Assembly: GCF_014117325.1 (NCBI RefSeq)
Contig: NZ_CP059732.1
Span: 6,213,001 to 6,277,000, forward strand
Length of the DNA: 64,000 nucleotides
Reading direction: 5' to 3'
Source of the DNA: Spirosoma foliorum
Lineage (GTDB): Bacteria; Bacteroidota; Bacteroidia; Cytophagales; Spirosomataceae
Made by a program: the position numbers and the translations under genes. Positions 13,532 through 23,500 of the stretch are shown piece after piece. The first letter of the stretch is position 1; each line of letters opens with the position of its first letter. The notes beneath the pieces are model-generated. The model saw only the letters and a list, made by a program, of their open reading frames with translations. It was not told the origin of the DNA and searched no databases.

Positions 13532-16417
13532 ATGATCCGCAACGTACTACTTATCCTATTTTCTCTTTGGACAACTGTTGTTTTAGCACAGACAGGAACC
13601 ATCAGAGGAACCATTAAAGATGGCAAAACCAAAGAGGCTCTGATAGGCTGTACAGTCCTTGTCAATGGGACTCAATTGGGTGCCACAACAGACATTGAAG
13701 GGAACTTTAGCATTGCCAATGTACCAGCCGCCACGCATAAAGTGGTCATTTCCTACATCTCGTATCAAACCAAAGAAATCCCGAATGTTCGGGTTGAGTC
13801 GGGGAATACGACGGCTATCGAAACCGAACTAGCTGAAGAGGGTAAGTCGCTCCAGGAAGTAGTGGTTCGGGGCAATAAAGCGACGAATACAGAGATTGCG
13901 GTTATCACCGAAATCAAACAGCTTAAGCCTATTGCCGTTGGGATTTCGGCCCAGCAGATTGTGAAATCGCAGGACCGCGATGCGGCTGCGGCTATTCGCC
14001 GGGTGCCGGGTGTGAGTATTGTCGACAACCGTTTTGTGCTTATTCGTGGACTGGCAGCGCGCTATAATTCCGTGTTGATCAACGACGTCATTACGCCTTC
14101 GACCGAAGTTGACACGCGTTCGTTCTCGTTCGATCTCGTGCCGAGTAACATCATCGACCGGATGATTGTCTACAAATCGGGTTCCGCCGAACTACCTGGT
14201 GATTTTGCGGGTGGAGTCGTAAAAATCTACACCAAACGCCGACCTGAGCAAAATTTCCTGGACGCTGGCCTGACACTGGGCTATCGGGGAAATACGACTT
14301 TTCAAAATGTACAGTCGCATTCCCGAAGCGGCCTCAACTGGTTAGGGCTTTGGGGAAAAGATCAACAAATTCCATCGAGCTTCCCAACCGGTTTGGGGCA
14401 ATTCAATAGCCAGAATCCGCTACAGCGTGCCGCCTATGCCCAGTTGCTGCCAAACTCGTGGGGAATCCAGAATCAGACTGTTAACCCTGATATACGCCTT
14501 GCGATCAACATGGGTCGCCGGTTCGATGTAGGAAATGTGCGCGTCAGCAACCTGACCAGCATCAACTACGCTACGACGAACCAGTTCTCGAATATTGATT
14601 TCCAGTTGTACGATAACGGCACTATTGCCAATGCTGTTGCTGAAAAATATAATGACGCCAACTACGCCCGCCAGACTCGTTTAGGTATCCTGCATAACTG
14701 GTCGGCGCGACTCTCGCCAAGCTTCAACCTGGAGTGGAAAACGCTCTTTAACCAACTCAGTACGACCGAAACGGTTGTCCGTACGGGTCAGCGCCTTCAG
14801 GATGGATTCGATGTATTGAGCTATTCGGAACGATTCGAAAACCGGAGTATCCTGACTTCGCAACTGGCTGGTGAACACACCGTAAACCAACTGACAAAGA
14901 TTAACTGGATTGCCAGCTTCGGTTATACGGGCCGTTGGGAGCCAGACTGGAAACGGGTTCGTTATCAGCGGGTAACGGGCGCTACAGGTGCCGATGGCCA
15001 GCTTCAGCCCTACTCGATTGCCACGCCAAACGATCCTAACCCAATTGATGTTGGCCGGTTCTATTCCAAACTACACGAGTATGTAGCCTCGGTAGTGGGT
15101 AATGGCGAGCATACGTTTGGAAACCCAACGGATCGGGAGCCGAACCGCATTCGGTTCGGAGCGTATGCCGAACGTAAAAATCGCGATTACGGCGCTCGTT
15201 TCTACGGCTATCAGAGCGTTGGAAACAGTACCACTGCCAAAGCAAGTGATATAAACACGGCGTTTAGCACGGCGAATATAAACGGGCAGAACGGCTTTTC
15301 GCTGCTCGATGGTACCAAGCCGCTGGATTCGTACAAAGGGATCAATACATACCTGTCGGGATACGTTACGGGCGATGTTTACTTCGGACCAAAAGCGAAC
15401 CTGACAGTAGGTTTCCGTGGCGAGTACAACGATCAGGGCATCCGCGCTACCCGAACAACGACCGAAGAACAACTGGTATCGAACAAAGTCTTCAGCCCGC
15501 TACCCTCGCTGAACTTCACCTATAAGCTAAGCGATCGGACCAATTTGCGCCTGGCTTATTCCTCATCACTCAACCGTCCTGAGTTCCGTGAGTTGGCACC
15601 GTTCAGCTACTTCGACTTCAACTTGCTGGCCGATATCCGTGGTAACACAGCCCTAAAAACCGCCAACATTCAGAACATCGACGCGAAGTGGGAATTCTAC
15701 CCAACTCAAAACGAGCTTATCTCGATTAGCGGTTTCTACAAACATTTTACCAACCCAATCGAATCGTTTCTGCTGATTCAGGCGAACGGGTTAGCGTACA
15801 CGTTTGCCAATGCTAACACGGCTCAGAACTATGGTGTTGAGTTGGAAGTACGGAAAGGGTTCCAGAATTCACCGAGCCTGTTCCTGCAAAATCTGTCGGT
15901 CGTTGGTAACGTATCGCTGATCAAAAGCACAGTTAATGTTGGTGATATTGTGCGGGCTCCAGACCTCAGCGGAGAAGTTCGTGAATACGACATCCGCGGT
16001 GTTGCTGATACCGAGCGCCCGCTGGCTGGTCAGTCACCTTATCTGATCAATGCTGGTCTGTACTATGCAGCACCGAAGTCGGGCTGGCAGGCCAATGTTC
16101 TCTACAACGTATTCGGTCAACGGATTTTCGCGGTAGGCAACCGAAACAATCCGACCATTTACGAAATGCCCCGGAACGTTGTCGATCTGAACCTGACCAA
16201 ACAAGTCAACAATAAACTCGAACTACGACTGGGTATTCAGGATGTACTGAACCAGTACGTACGGTTTGCGCAGGACTTCAACCACGACGGTAAAATCGGT
16301 AGCGACGTAACCTCACAATCGGCGGATGCGGATCAGGTTCTTCGCAAGTTCAAACGGGGCAGCTACTACACGCTGAGCGCGATCTACACATTTGGTCGCC
16401 GGACCGTCATTCCTTAA
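13532..16417 (+). CDS. TonB-dependent outer-membrane receptor (second)
   Basis: The protein is 961 residues with a signal peptide (MIRNVLLILFSLWTTVVLAQ) and a carboxypeptidase-like N-terminal domain (about 22-110: GTIRGTIKDGKTKEALIGCT, DIEGNFSIANVPAATHKVVISYISY). The plug follows (about 115-240: QEVVVRGNK, QIVKSQDRDAAAAIRRVPGVSIVDN, FVLIRGLAARYNSVLINDV, ELPGDFAGGVVKIYTK), then the barrel, ending in a beta strand (SYYTLSAIYTFGRR). It resembles the receptor at 6481 in domain order but is clearly divergent. It forms a two-gene unit with the lipoprotein 32 nt downstream. Substrate unknown; closeness to the phytase locus hints at a related nutrient. Confidence 0.9.
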   Translation: MIRNVLLILFSLWTTVVLAQTGTIRGTIKDGKTKEALIGCTVLVNGTQLGATTDIEGNFSIANVPAATHKVVISYISYQTKEIPNVRVESGNTTAIETELAEEGKSLQEVVVRGNKATNTEIAVITEIKQLKPIAVGISAQQIVKSQDRDAAAAIRRVPGVSIVDNRFVLIRGLAARYNSVLINDVITPSTEVDTRSFSFDLVPSNIIDRMIVYKSGSAELPGDFAGGVVKIYTKRRPEQNFLDAGLTLGYRGNTTFQNVQSHSRSGLNWLGLWGKDQQIPSSFPTGLGQFNSQNPLQRAAYAQLLPNSWGIQNQTVNPDIRLAINMGRRFDVGNVRVSNLTSINYATTNQFSNIDFQLYDNGTIANAVAEKYNDANYARQTRLGILHNWSARLSPSFNLEWKTLFNQLSTTETVVRTGQRLQDGFDVLSYSERFENRSILTSQLAGEHTVNQLTKINWIASFGYTGRWEPDWKRVRYQRVTGATGADGQLQPYSIATPNDPNPIDVGRFYSKLHEYVASVVGNGEHTFGNPTDREPNRIRFGAYAERKNRDYGARFYGYQSVGNSTTAKASDINTAFSTANINGQNGFSLLDGTKPLDSYKGINTYLSGYVTGDVYFGPKANLTVGFRGEYNDQGIRATRTTTEEQLVSNKVFSPLPSLNFTYKLSDRTNLRLAYSSSLNRPEFRELAPFSYFDFNLLADIRGNTALKTANIQNIDAKWEFYPTQNELISISGFYKHFTNPIESFLLIQANGLAYTFANANTAQNYGVELEVRKGFQNSPSLFLQNLSVVGNVSLIKSTVNVGDIVRAPDLSGEVREYDIRGVADTERPLAGQSPYLINAGLYYAAPKSGWQANVLYNVFGQRIFAVGNRNNPTIYEMPRNVVDLNLTKQVNNKLELRLGIQDVLNQYVRFAQDFNHDGKIGSDVTSQSADADQVLRKFKRGSYYTLSAIYTFGRRTVIP

Positions 16418-16449
16418 AGACAGTACCAATCAAATTCAATTAAAAACCA

Positions 16450-18162
16450 ATGTTTATGCGAGTTAACCAATTGCGCCGTGGGTGGCACGGCAATTTCTCA
16501 GCCTTGACAAGCCTGCTAGTTTTAGCACTGGGCGTATTTCTGGTAGTATCGTCCTGTAAGAACGACGAGACACCAGCACCGGTTCTGAGTATCACGAGCA
16601 TTTCACCAACATCGGCTCCAGTTGGTACACCCATCGTTATTACAGGTACAGCGTTCAACGCTACGCCAGCCAGCAATACCGTAACGTTCGGTTCTGTACC
16701 CGCTACGGTAACGGGCGCAACAACCACTTCGTTAACAGTTGTGGTCCCTGCCAATGCCGGAACGCCAATCAATGTATCAACGGGTGGTGCAACGGTAAGC
16801 AGCACGATCGCGTTTGCACTGGGTAACAAACCTGTTGTTACAGTGGCATCGAACATTACAGCCAACACAAACTGGACAGCGAGCAATATTTACCTGATTC
16901 AGGGTTTTGTAAACGTTACTTCGGGTGCTACGCTGACTATCGAAAAAGGAACGATCATTAAGGGTGCTCCCAAAGAGCAGGACCCAAGCGGGCAGGCCAA
17001 AGGCGGTACGCTGATCATTCAGGCAGGTGCTAAAATCAGCGCGGTTGGTACGGCTGATTCGCCAATCATTTTTACCTCGAGCAAAGCAGCTGGTTCACGT
17101 AACTATGGCGACTGGGGTGGTGTCGTTCTGATTGGTAAGGCTCCAATCAACCAGCCAGGTGCTACTTCATTTGAAGGTGGAATTCCCGGGTCTACCGGTA
17201 CGTACAGCGATGTAAATGACAACTCAGGTACGATGCAGTACTGCCGGATTGAGTTCGCGGGTATCTCTCTGTCAAACTTAGCGAACAGCGAAATCAACGG
17301 TCTGACGCTCTACGGTGTAGGTGCTGGTACAACCATCGACCACATTCAGGTTTCGTACAGTGGTGATGATTCGTATGAATGGTTTGGCGGTACGGTAAAT
17401 ATGAAAAATCTGGTTGCTTTCCGTGGTTGGGATGATGATTGGGATACGGATTGGGGCTATTCGGGTAAAGTACAGTATGCTGTATCATTACGCGATCCAG
17501 AGGTGGCTGACCAATCAGCTTCTAACGGATTTGAATCGGATAACTTCGCGGCTGGAGCACCCGCTACAGGCCCTAATAACGGCCTACCATTAACGGCTCC
17601 TGTATTTGCCAACGTTAGTAACTTCGTTTTCTCGGGTACTCCTTCAAACGCAGCTACAGCGAAAGGGAGTGGTTCGTATCAATCGGCCATGCACCTGCGT
17701 CGTAATACGTCGATCAGCATTTTCAACTCGTTGTTTGTGGGTTATCCGGAAGGGTTACGCCTGGACGCTCTCACTGGCACCACCAACACGCTGGACAATG
17801 CTACGGCTGGCAACCTCCAATTACGTGGTATCATTCTGGCTAATATGAATACGCCCGTTCGTGGTGCACAATCGATCACGAACGATCAGGCTACTGCGTT
17901 CTTCAATACGGCGGCTTTCAAAAACCAGATCATTGCTAGTTCTAGCCTGGCTTCGTTACTGTTGAACTCCGCCACCTTTACACTGACGGCTCCTAACTTC
18001 CTGCCACAAACGGGTTCGCCTTTGTTGACGGGCGCTATCTGGGACGGCAAAGGTGCTGATGCTTTCTTCACGAAAGAAACGTTCATTGGCGCATTCGGAA
18101 CCACCAACTGGACCACAGGCTGGACCAACTGGGACCCACAAAACGCCAACTACGATAAGTAG
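16450..18162 (+). CDS. IPT/TIG plus beta-helix outer-membrane lipoprotein
   Basis: The protein is 570 residues with an N-terminal lipoprotein signal (LLVLALGVFLVVSSC, Cys36); the ATG two codons later is an equally possible start. An IPT/TIG immunoglobulin-like domain follows (about 46-124: ITSISPTSAPVGTPIVITGTAF). A long parallel beta-helix-like part comes next (about 130-560, motifs such as TLTIEKGTIIKG, LIIQAGAKISAVGTADSPII, GDWGGVVLIGKAPIN, DSYEWFGGTVNMKNLVAF, DDDWDTDWGYSG). The shared stretch W-T..Y-x-I-x-G, TLxIExG, GTAxxPIxFT, GDWGG shows homology to the lipoprotein at 9381. It probably binds substrate for the receptor at 13532, acting as a non-SusD surface partner. A hairpin terminator follows. 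Confidence 0.8.
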   Translation: MFMRVNQLRRGWHGNFSALTSLLVLALGVFLVVSSCKNDETPAPVLSITSISPTSAPVGTPIVITGTAFNATPASNTVTFGSVPATVTGATTTSLTVVVPANAGTPINVSTGGATVSSTIAFALGNKPVVTVASNITANTNWTASNIYLIQGFVNVTSGATLTIEKGTIIKGAPKEQDPSGQAKGGTLIIQAGAKISAVGTADSPIIFTSSKAAGSRNYGDWGGVVLIGKAPINQPGATSFEGGIPGSTGTYSDVNDNSGTMQYCRIEFAGISLSNLANSEINGLTLYGVGAGTTIDHIQVSYSGDDSYEWFGGTVNMKNLVAFRGWDDDWDTDWGYSGKVQYAVSLRDPEVADQSASNGFESDNFAAGAPATGPNNGLPLTAPVFANVSNFVFSGTPSNAATAKGSGSYQSAMHLRRNTSISIFNSLFVGYPEGLRLDALTGTTNTLDNATAGNLQLRGIILANMNTPVRGAQSITNDQATAFFNTAAFKNQIIASSSLASLLLNSATFTLTAPNFLPQTGSPLLTGAIWDGKGADAFFTKETFIGAFGTTNWTTGWTNWDPQNANYDK

Positions 18163-18193
18163 TCAGTCAATTAATTTTATATATTGGTGTCGT

Positions 18194-18227
18194 AAAAAAA
18201 GGCCAGGGCTATGCTCTGGCTTTTTTT
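18194..18227 (+). terminator. Rho-independent terminator
   Basis: GCCAGGGC-TAT-GCTCTGGC (18202-18220) forms a stem with one G-U pair and is followed by seven T and preceded by seven A. It ends the receptor-lipoprotein transcript and, read on the other strand, may also stop the convergent ypdA transcript. Confidence 0.8.
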
Positions 18228-18232
18228 ATGGA

Positions 18233-18252
18233 GGGCGATAGCGCGAACGCCC
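18233..18252. repeat. Solo half of the REP-like palindrome
   Basis: GGGCGATAGCGCGAACGCCC resembles the left arm of copy 1 (GATAGCGCGAACG). It folds as a small hairpin with no partner arm nearby. It lies between the terminator and the stop of ypdA. Confidence 0.4.
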
Positions 18253-18256
18253 GTTA

Positions 18257-19260
18257 TTAAATACGTTGAATCAACTCCGCTACTTTATGCACCTCCCGGC
18301 CCATGATGTGGTCGATAATGGATTGGGCGTGTTCACGACCATTTTCAATAAATACTTTCTCCGTATAAATTCCAGCCAGTACCGTACCACAGACGTACAA
18401 GCCCGGAACATTGGTCTCAAATGTTTCTTTGTTAAAGACGGGCACCTGAGTTTGCGGATCTAATTCGATGTCGCAACGGGTCAGTAATGACGCATCAGGA
18501 ATATAACCCGTCAGGATAAAGACGAAATCGGCGGGAAGTTGGCTTTCTTCACCCGTTTTTAGGTTCACTACCGTTAGTTGGTTCGTGTCAATCTGGGTAA
18601 CACAGGAATCGAAAACGGTTTTTATTTTCCCTCTTTCACCCGATTCTTCACATCTGGAATGAGCCAGTATTTTACGGTACTCCGGAAATCTTCGCCCCGG
18701 TGCACAATCGTGATGTTTACATCGTGACGATATAACTCCAGAGCCGCTTCGACTGCCGAGTTAGACGCACCAATGATCACCACATTCGTAAACGAGTATT
18801 TGAACGGTTCGTCGTAGTAGTGTGATACGTGCGGCAGACTTTCGCCCGGAATATTGAGCCAGCGTGGGCGGGTAAAATAGCCCGTTGCCATAATCACTTT
18901 ACGAGCCTGGTACCGATCGCCGGTTGTGGTGGTAATTGTAAACAGGTCTCCCTCCTTCTTCACATCCCAAACCTCCTGAAACAGTTTGAAATTCAAGTGA
19001 TAATAGGCTGCGGCTTTCCGGTAATACTGGAGGGCTTCGTCGCGCCCGGCTTTCACGCCCGAAATTGGAAAGGGTAAACCGCCAATTTCAATGTTTTCGG
19101 CAGTTGAAAAAAAGCGCATCCGACGTGGGTATTGCCTAAGCGACTCAGTCAGGCTTCCCATTTCCAAAATCAAATGGCTCAGGCCAGCTTTAGTTGCTTC
19201 GATACCAGCGGCCAACCCACAAGGCCCGCCCCCAACAATAACGACGTCAAATAGTTGCAT
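18257..19260 (-). CDS. ypdA: YpdA-type FAD/NAD(P)H disulfide reductase, split by a -1 frameshift
   Basis: The ATG at 19260 opens a frame of 212 codons ending in TAA at 18624-18622. The remainder of the protein continues in the -1 frame to 18257, giving a fused length of about 334 residues, normal for the YpdA (bacillithiol disulfide reductase) family of about 325. The N-terminal part holds DVVIVGGGPCGLAAGIEA (FAD GxGxxG), LTESLRQYPRRMRFFSTAENIEIGGLPFP and IIGASNSAVEAALEL (NADPH site). The C-terminal part holds ADFVFILTGYIPD and PGLYVCGTVLAG. YpdA recycles oxidised bacillithiol in the cytoplasm. The junction is the heptamer G-GGA-AAA directly before TAA, so either a one-base loss in an A run, a sequencing error, or programmed slippage. 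Without a shift the product lacks its C-terminal third. Confidence 0.85.
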
Positions 19261-19617
19261 AATGTAGTTTTGAAAGATCCGTCATTTCCGACAAAACGGC
19301 CAACCGCTATCAGAAAACGGCTTTTATCAGTCTAAGAATAACCTAAAGATCACTACTACAGCAACGAAGAGTTCCCATCAAAGATTCCTCTTAATCGACA
19401 GCATCTGGTAACGTAGTTCACTGAAACTGCCACTTAATAGATATTTATAGTTTGATTCTTCATCATACATCCATACGTTACAGTGGAAACGTATATATGT
19501 CCTAGAAACTACATGATACCATTTTAACCATATACTAACCGTTAAGTATATTTTAAAGAAAAAACGCAAACAGTACAAATCCTTTTATGTTCATTTGGCA
19601 AACTAAAGATCTCAACA

Positions 19618-20514
19618 ATGAAAGGAACATTTTCTCATCTCACTCACTTTGCTGTAGCTATTGCCTTAGCAAGTTGCTCACAAGATCCAACAGCCACAAC
19701 GCTAAACACCATGACGCCCGTATCCAAGGCTACACGAGCCGAAGAGGCTTTTCCGAACCAGCGGGGAGTGTCAAAGAGCGCTTATCTGAACGGACAAAAA
19801 GTCACGTATAATCTGATTGGCGATCAGGCTGTATTTGAAAGCGATATACTTCTACAGCCCGAAAGTTTGAAAGAACAATCTGACATGCAAACCGCAGGAA
19901 CTGGTCGTTCCAAAACTTCGGCTTGGTGGCCTAACAAAATCGTTTATTATGCCATTGATCCATCCTTGCCCAATCAGACTCGCGTAACCGATGCCATTGC
20001 GCACTGGGAGGCCAATACACCGATTCGTTTCGTTCAACGTACAACGCAACGGGGCTATGTGATGTTTAAAACGGGTTCGGGCTGTTCGTCAAACGTTGGT
20101 TATTCGGGAGGGTTACAATATGTGAATCTGGCCAGCAGTTGCACAACCGGAAATACGATTCACGAAATTGGGCACACATTAGGCCTCTGGCACGAACAGT
20201 CGAGAGCCGACCGCGACAACTTTGTGACGATCAACACGGCCAATATAATCTCTGGGTACGAAACGGATTTCCAAACGTATATCCAGCGAGGCAGCGATGG
20301 TTTCGACTATGACTCTGGCCTGGATTTTGGCTCGATTATGCTCTATGGCTCGTACGATTTCTCTAAAAATGGTCAGCCAACCATGACGAAGAAAGACGGG
20401 TCAACATTTGTCGGACAGCGGAATGGGCTGTCACAAACAGATATAAACACCATATACTATATGTATGAGCCTGATATGGCCCTGAGCAAAAAAATAGATA
20501 CTAAACAGCAATAA
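19618..20514 (+). CDS. Astacin-type (M12A) zinc metalloprotease, probable lipoprotein
   Basis: The 298-residue protein has a hydrophobic signal ending ALASC (Cys20), so it is probably a lipoprotein. A pro-region (about 21-100) is followed by the protease domain (about 101-295). The zinc motif HEIGHTLGLWHE is at 182-193, matching the astacin HExxHxxGxxHE. The Met-turn SIMLYGSY (239-246) supplies the Tyr typical of astacins. Cysteines 156 and 175 could form a disulfide. Such enzymes degrade extracellular proteins or process other exported proteins. It is transcribed alone after a 357-nt A/T-rich gap (19261-19617) without other features, and ends at a perfect hairpin shared with the convergent SdrD-like gene. 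Substrate unknown. Confidence 0.85.
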   Translation: MKGTFSHLTHFAVAIALASCSQDPTATTLNTMTPVSKATRAEEAFPNQRGVSKSAYLNGQKVTYNLIGDQAVFESDILLQPESLKEQSDMQTAGTGRSKTSAWWPNKIVYYAIDPSLPNQTRVTDAIAHWEANTPIRFVQRTTQRGYVMFKTGSGCSSNVGYSGGLQYVNLASSCTTGNTIHEIGHTLGLWHEQSRADRDNFVTINTANIISGYETDFQTYIQRGSDGFDYDSGLDFGSIMLYGSYDFSKNGQPTMTKKDGSTFVGQRNGLSQTDINTIYYMYEPDMALSKKIDTKQQ

Positions 20515-20517
20515 AAA

Positions 20518-20558
20518 AGCGTGTGGTGGATTTCAGAACCTGAAATCCACCACACGCT
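20518..20558. terminator. Perfect 19-bp-arm bidirectional hairpin
   Basis: The arm AGCGTGTGGTGGATTTCAG (20518-20536) pairs perfectly with 20540-20558 around a 3-nt loop (AAC). It sits between convergent genes (stops at 20514 and 20569). Six A precede it, giving a T tract when read on the minus strand. It should terminate the minus-strand SdrD-like gene well and the protease gene less well. Confidence 0.75.
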
Positions 20559-20568
20559 GTACTAAGAT

Positions 20569-23500
20569 CTATCTAATTCGCCTGATTGTGATAGGCACAC
20601 AAACGGGCACGTGATTTATGCACGGATCATCGTTATTACTGGGCAATAGCTCTACGCTAGCGGATACTTTACAACCATTTACGCCTGTTGCTGTCACTGT
20701 ATAGTCACCAGGAACGCTGACCACTGGTTCAGATTCAGTACTGGTAAATCCATTCGGGCCAGACCATAGTAAGGTAGCACCGGGTGCCTCTGCATACAAG
20801 GTTGCCGTACAGTTTACGCAGGCCAGACCTGCGCCAGCAGCTGTCAGGTTAGTAGGTGCGGTTGTATCTGACGTCACATTGGTCGTAACTGTAGTCAACG
20901 TGCCGGGGCAATCTGGGCTGCTGATCGTAAGCGTATACGTGCCCGCAACCGATATGATTGGATTCTGTTGGGCGCTGGTAAAGCTACCGGGACCGGTCCA
21001 GGCATACGTAGCAACAGAGGCAGCTGAACCGTCGCCATAAAGCGCTTGCCCCTTCAGCGTAACTTGTTTCACGGCGCAGTTGAGTTCACCTCCTGTAGCC
21101 GAAGCGGATAACGATGGGGAAACCTTTATAACCATCGGACTCGATTGGCGGCAGGATGGGTTTTCGGGCGTGGGGTAAATAATGGCGTAGACATACTGCT
21201 GTGAAGGAGCAGCTGTGTTGTTCACTGTGCTGATTGCCGGATGATACAACACCGCCCGGCTGTTGGCATCGGGCAAAACCGTACCCAACACAACACCCCC
21301 ACTTCCGTACATAGCTGTACCCGATTGTGGCGTCGTAAATAATACAAAACGAACTGAATCAACCCGGCTCAAATGACTTCCAAGGGCAGCGATGGAATCT
21401 ACAGCGAGTCCGGCACATACCTCAATCGGATCTTTCTCAGCAGTTAGTTCGGGGCAAGAGTAAATCGACAAATCATTCGTAAAATCATTCTGACCAGCGT
21501 CTTTCGAGGTTACAGCAATAACAGCCGATCCACCAACTAACTGAGCATCTGAATCGCGCAGGTCTGGCTCTGTATAATTTGACCGATTAAGTGGTGAAAT
21601 CGTATAGTAACGTTGCGGAACCGCAGCACCCTGTCTGGCTCCACGAGCCGCCACTCGGCCACCTGCCCCGGCCAAAGGTTTCGTTCCGTTTAAGGTTATA
21701 TCCAACTTCGGCAACTGCAGGGTATCCATCCGAATCTCATATTTATGATTATACAGAAGCCCGGCGGGTACAGTTGTGTTATTAAAATAAAACTGCCCGC
21801 CATCATGGGTTGTCTGCGTGCCAACCAAAGCACCGCCATTTTCCATATCGTGCAGCGTCAGTACGATGCCGTCGATACCTGGCTCATACGCATCCTGAAT
21901 CCCGTCACGGTTGTCATCGAACCAAACCCGGTTACCAATCTCTACAGTGGCGGGGTCACATAGCGCTTTACTATCACCAATCCCCGATGCTTTCCCAAAC
22001 GAACCCGGCGAAAGAGTATATAAAACATAGTTACGATTCAGAGCGCCGTTTTTTGTGTTAAACACTTTTAGGCCGCCTGACTGGTACACATTTTCGATAG
22101 GGTCGAAAGCCGACGTGATCACTTCACTATAACCCGGAATAAACGATAAGGCTCCGTTTATTACCTCCGCGTGGCCAATATGGTCAATGAAGTACCAGTA
22201 ATCTTTACCAAAAAATTCACCTCCGCCAGGACCTTCGTTGTTACCAACTCCACTGCCCGTCAGATTTCCTGATTTCCCATTGCTTTCGAGCGTAAAAGCT
22301 CCATTGGTATAAGAAGCCCGTAATAAATCGCCAGCAGTAAAGCCATCATATAAGCCATTTCCATTCGGATCATGGTTCTGAACACCAGCCATATGCCCGA
22401 AACGATCCAGAAAACCGATTAACATGGAGCCATCATCATCGAATTCCAGATCTATCACAATTGGCTGAGGATGCATCACAAACGTAGGGCTATCACCTAA
22501 TCCACAAGGCGTTGGCCAGGCATCAGTCCAGGGCAACCAATGGTCATATTTCGCGCAGCTGTTTTCGGGATGTAAAGGATCGGTAGTCGCATCTGTCGGG
22601 CCACGCCGAAAATCAAGTGGAAAGGCTAGTACTTCTGTAAATACAGATGTCGATGGGTCGAATTGATAGATCGTTGCTTTAAGGTCACTTTGTAGCCCCG
22701 ACGTTTCGGCAGAACACACTACGCCAACATAAATTTTACCGTGATAGACTTTAAGCGCCCACGGCCGAAAATCGCCGTTTGAACAACCCGGATCAGGAAC
22801 CGACCACGATTTTACGGCAGTAGCCGACGTTGGCGCAACAGCTGGCGAATCGACAAACAAACTATATAACTTCCGATCTTTCAGGTTAATGAAATACAGT
22901 GTTTTGTCATCTTCAGACATGTCCATACCGCCAAAACTCATTCGCCCCGCTGCACTCATAGAGCCAGGATCGGTGCTGGCCTGCGTTTTATCACCAAATA
23001 AATTAGCAAGTGGATCGGCGTGCGGATCATCGCCAACATCAATACCAACCGAACTAACCGACATGAAGGTTGTGGTTGTACCGGATGCAATATCGGTTAT
23101 GTATATACCACCAGGGCCGCCGGGTCCAAAACTTACATGCCGTTTAACAACAGACGCGCTAAAGACTTTTTTCGTCCGTCGCTGATAGGCCAGTGCCCAT
23201 ACTGCCCCTACTTCTCCGGCAGTTGCCAGGTGATTAGGCGGGAAATTAGTTGGGCCTGCTACCCCATACGCATTATATGAGAAACTTACCAATGCATCTG
23301 CCTTCGCCGATTGCTTATCCTCTGATACGGTATTTCCGTCTTTATCGGTTGTTATCTGCGTATTGCCATTCACATAACAAGGGGTAATTATGTTAACTCC
23401 CGTCCGTTGGCAATAATCTGCCGGATAATTGATGCCCAGATTGGCATTGACGGCGGGTGCCGTTATAAACTGCACACTCGTGCCGCTACCCGTCCCAAAA

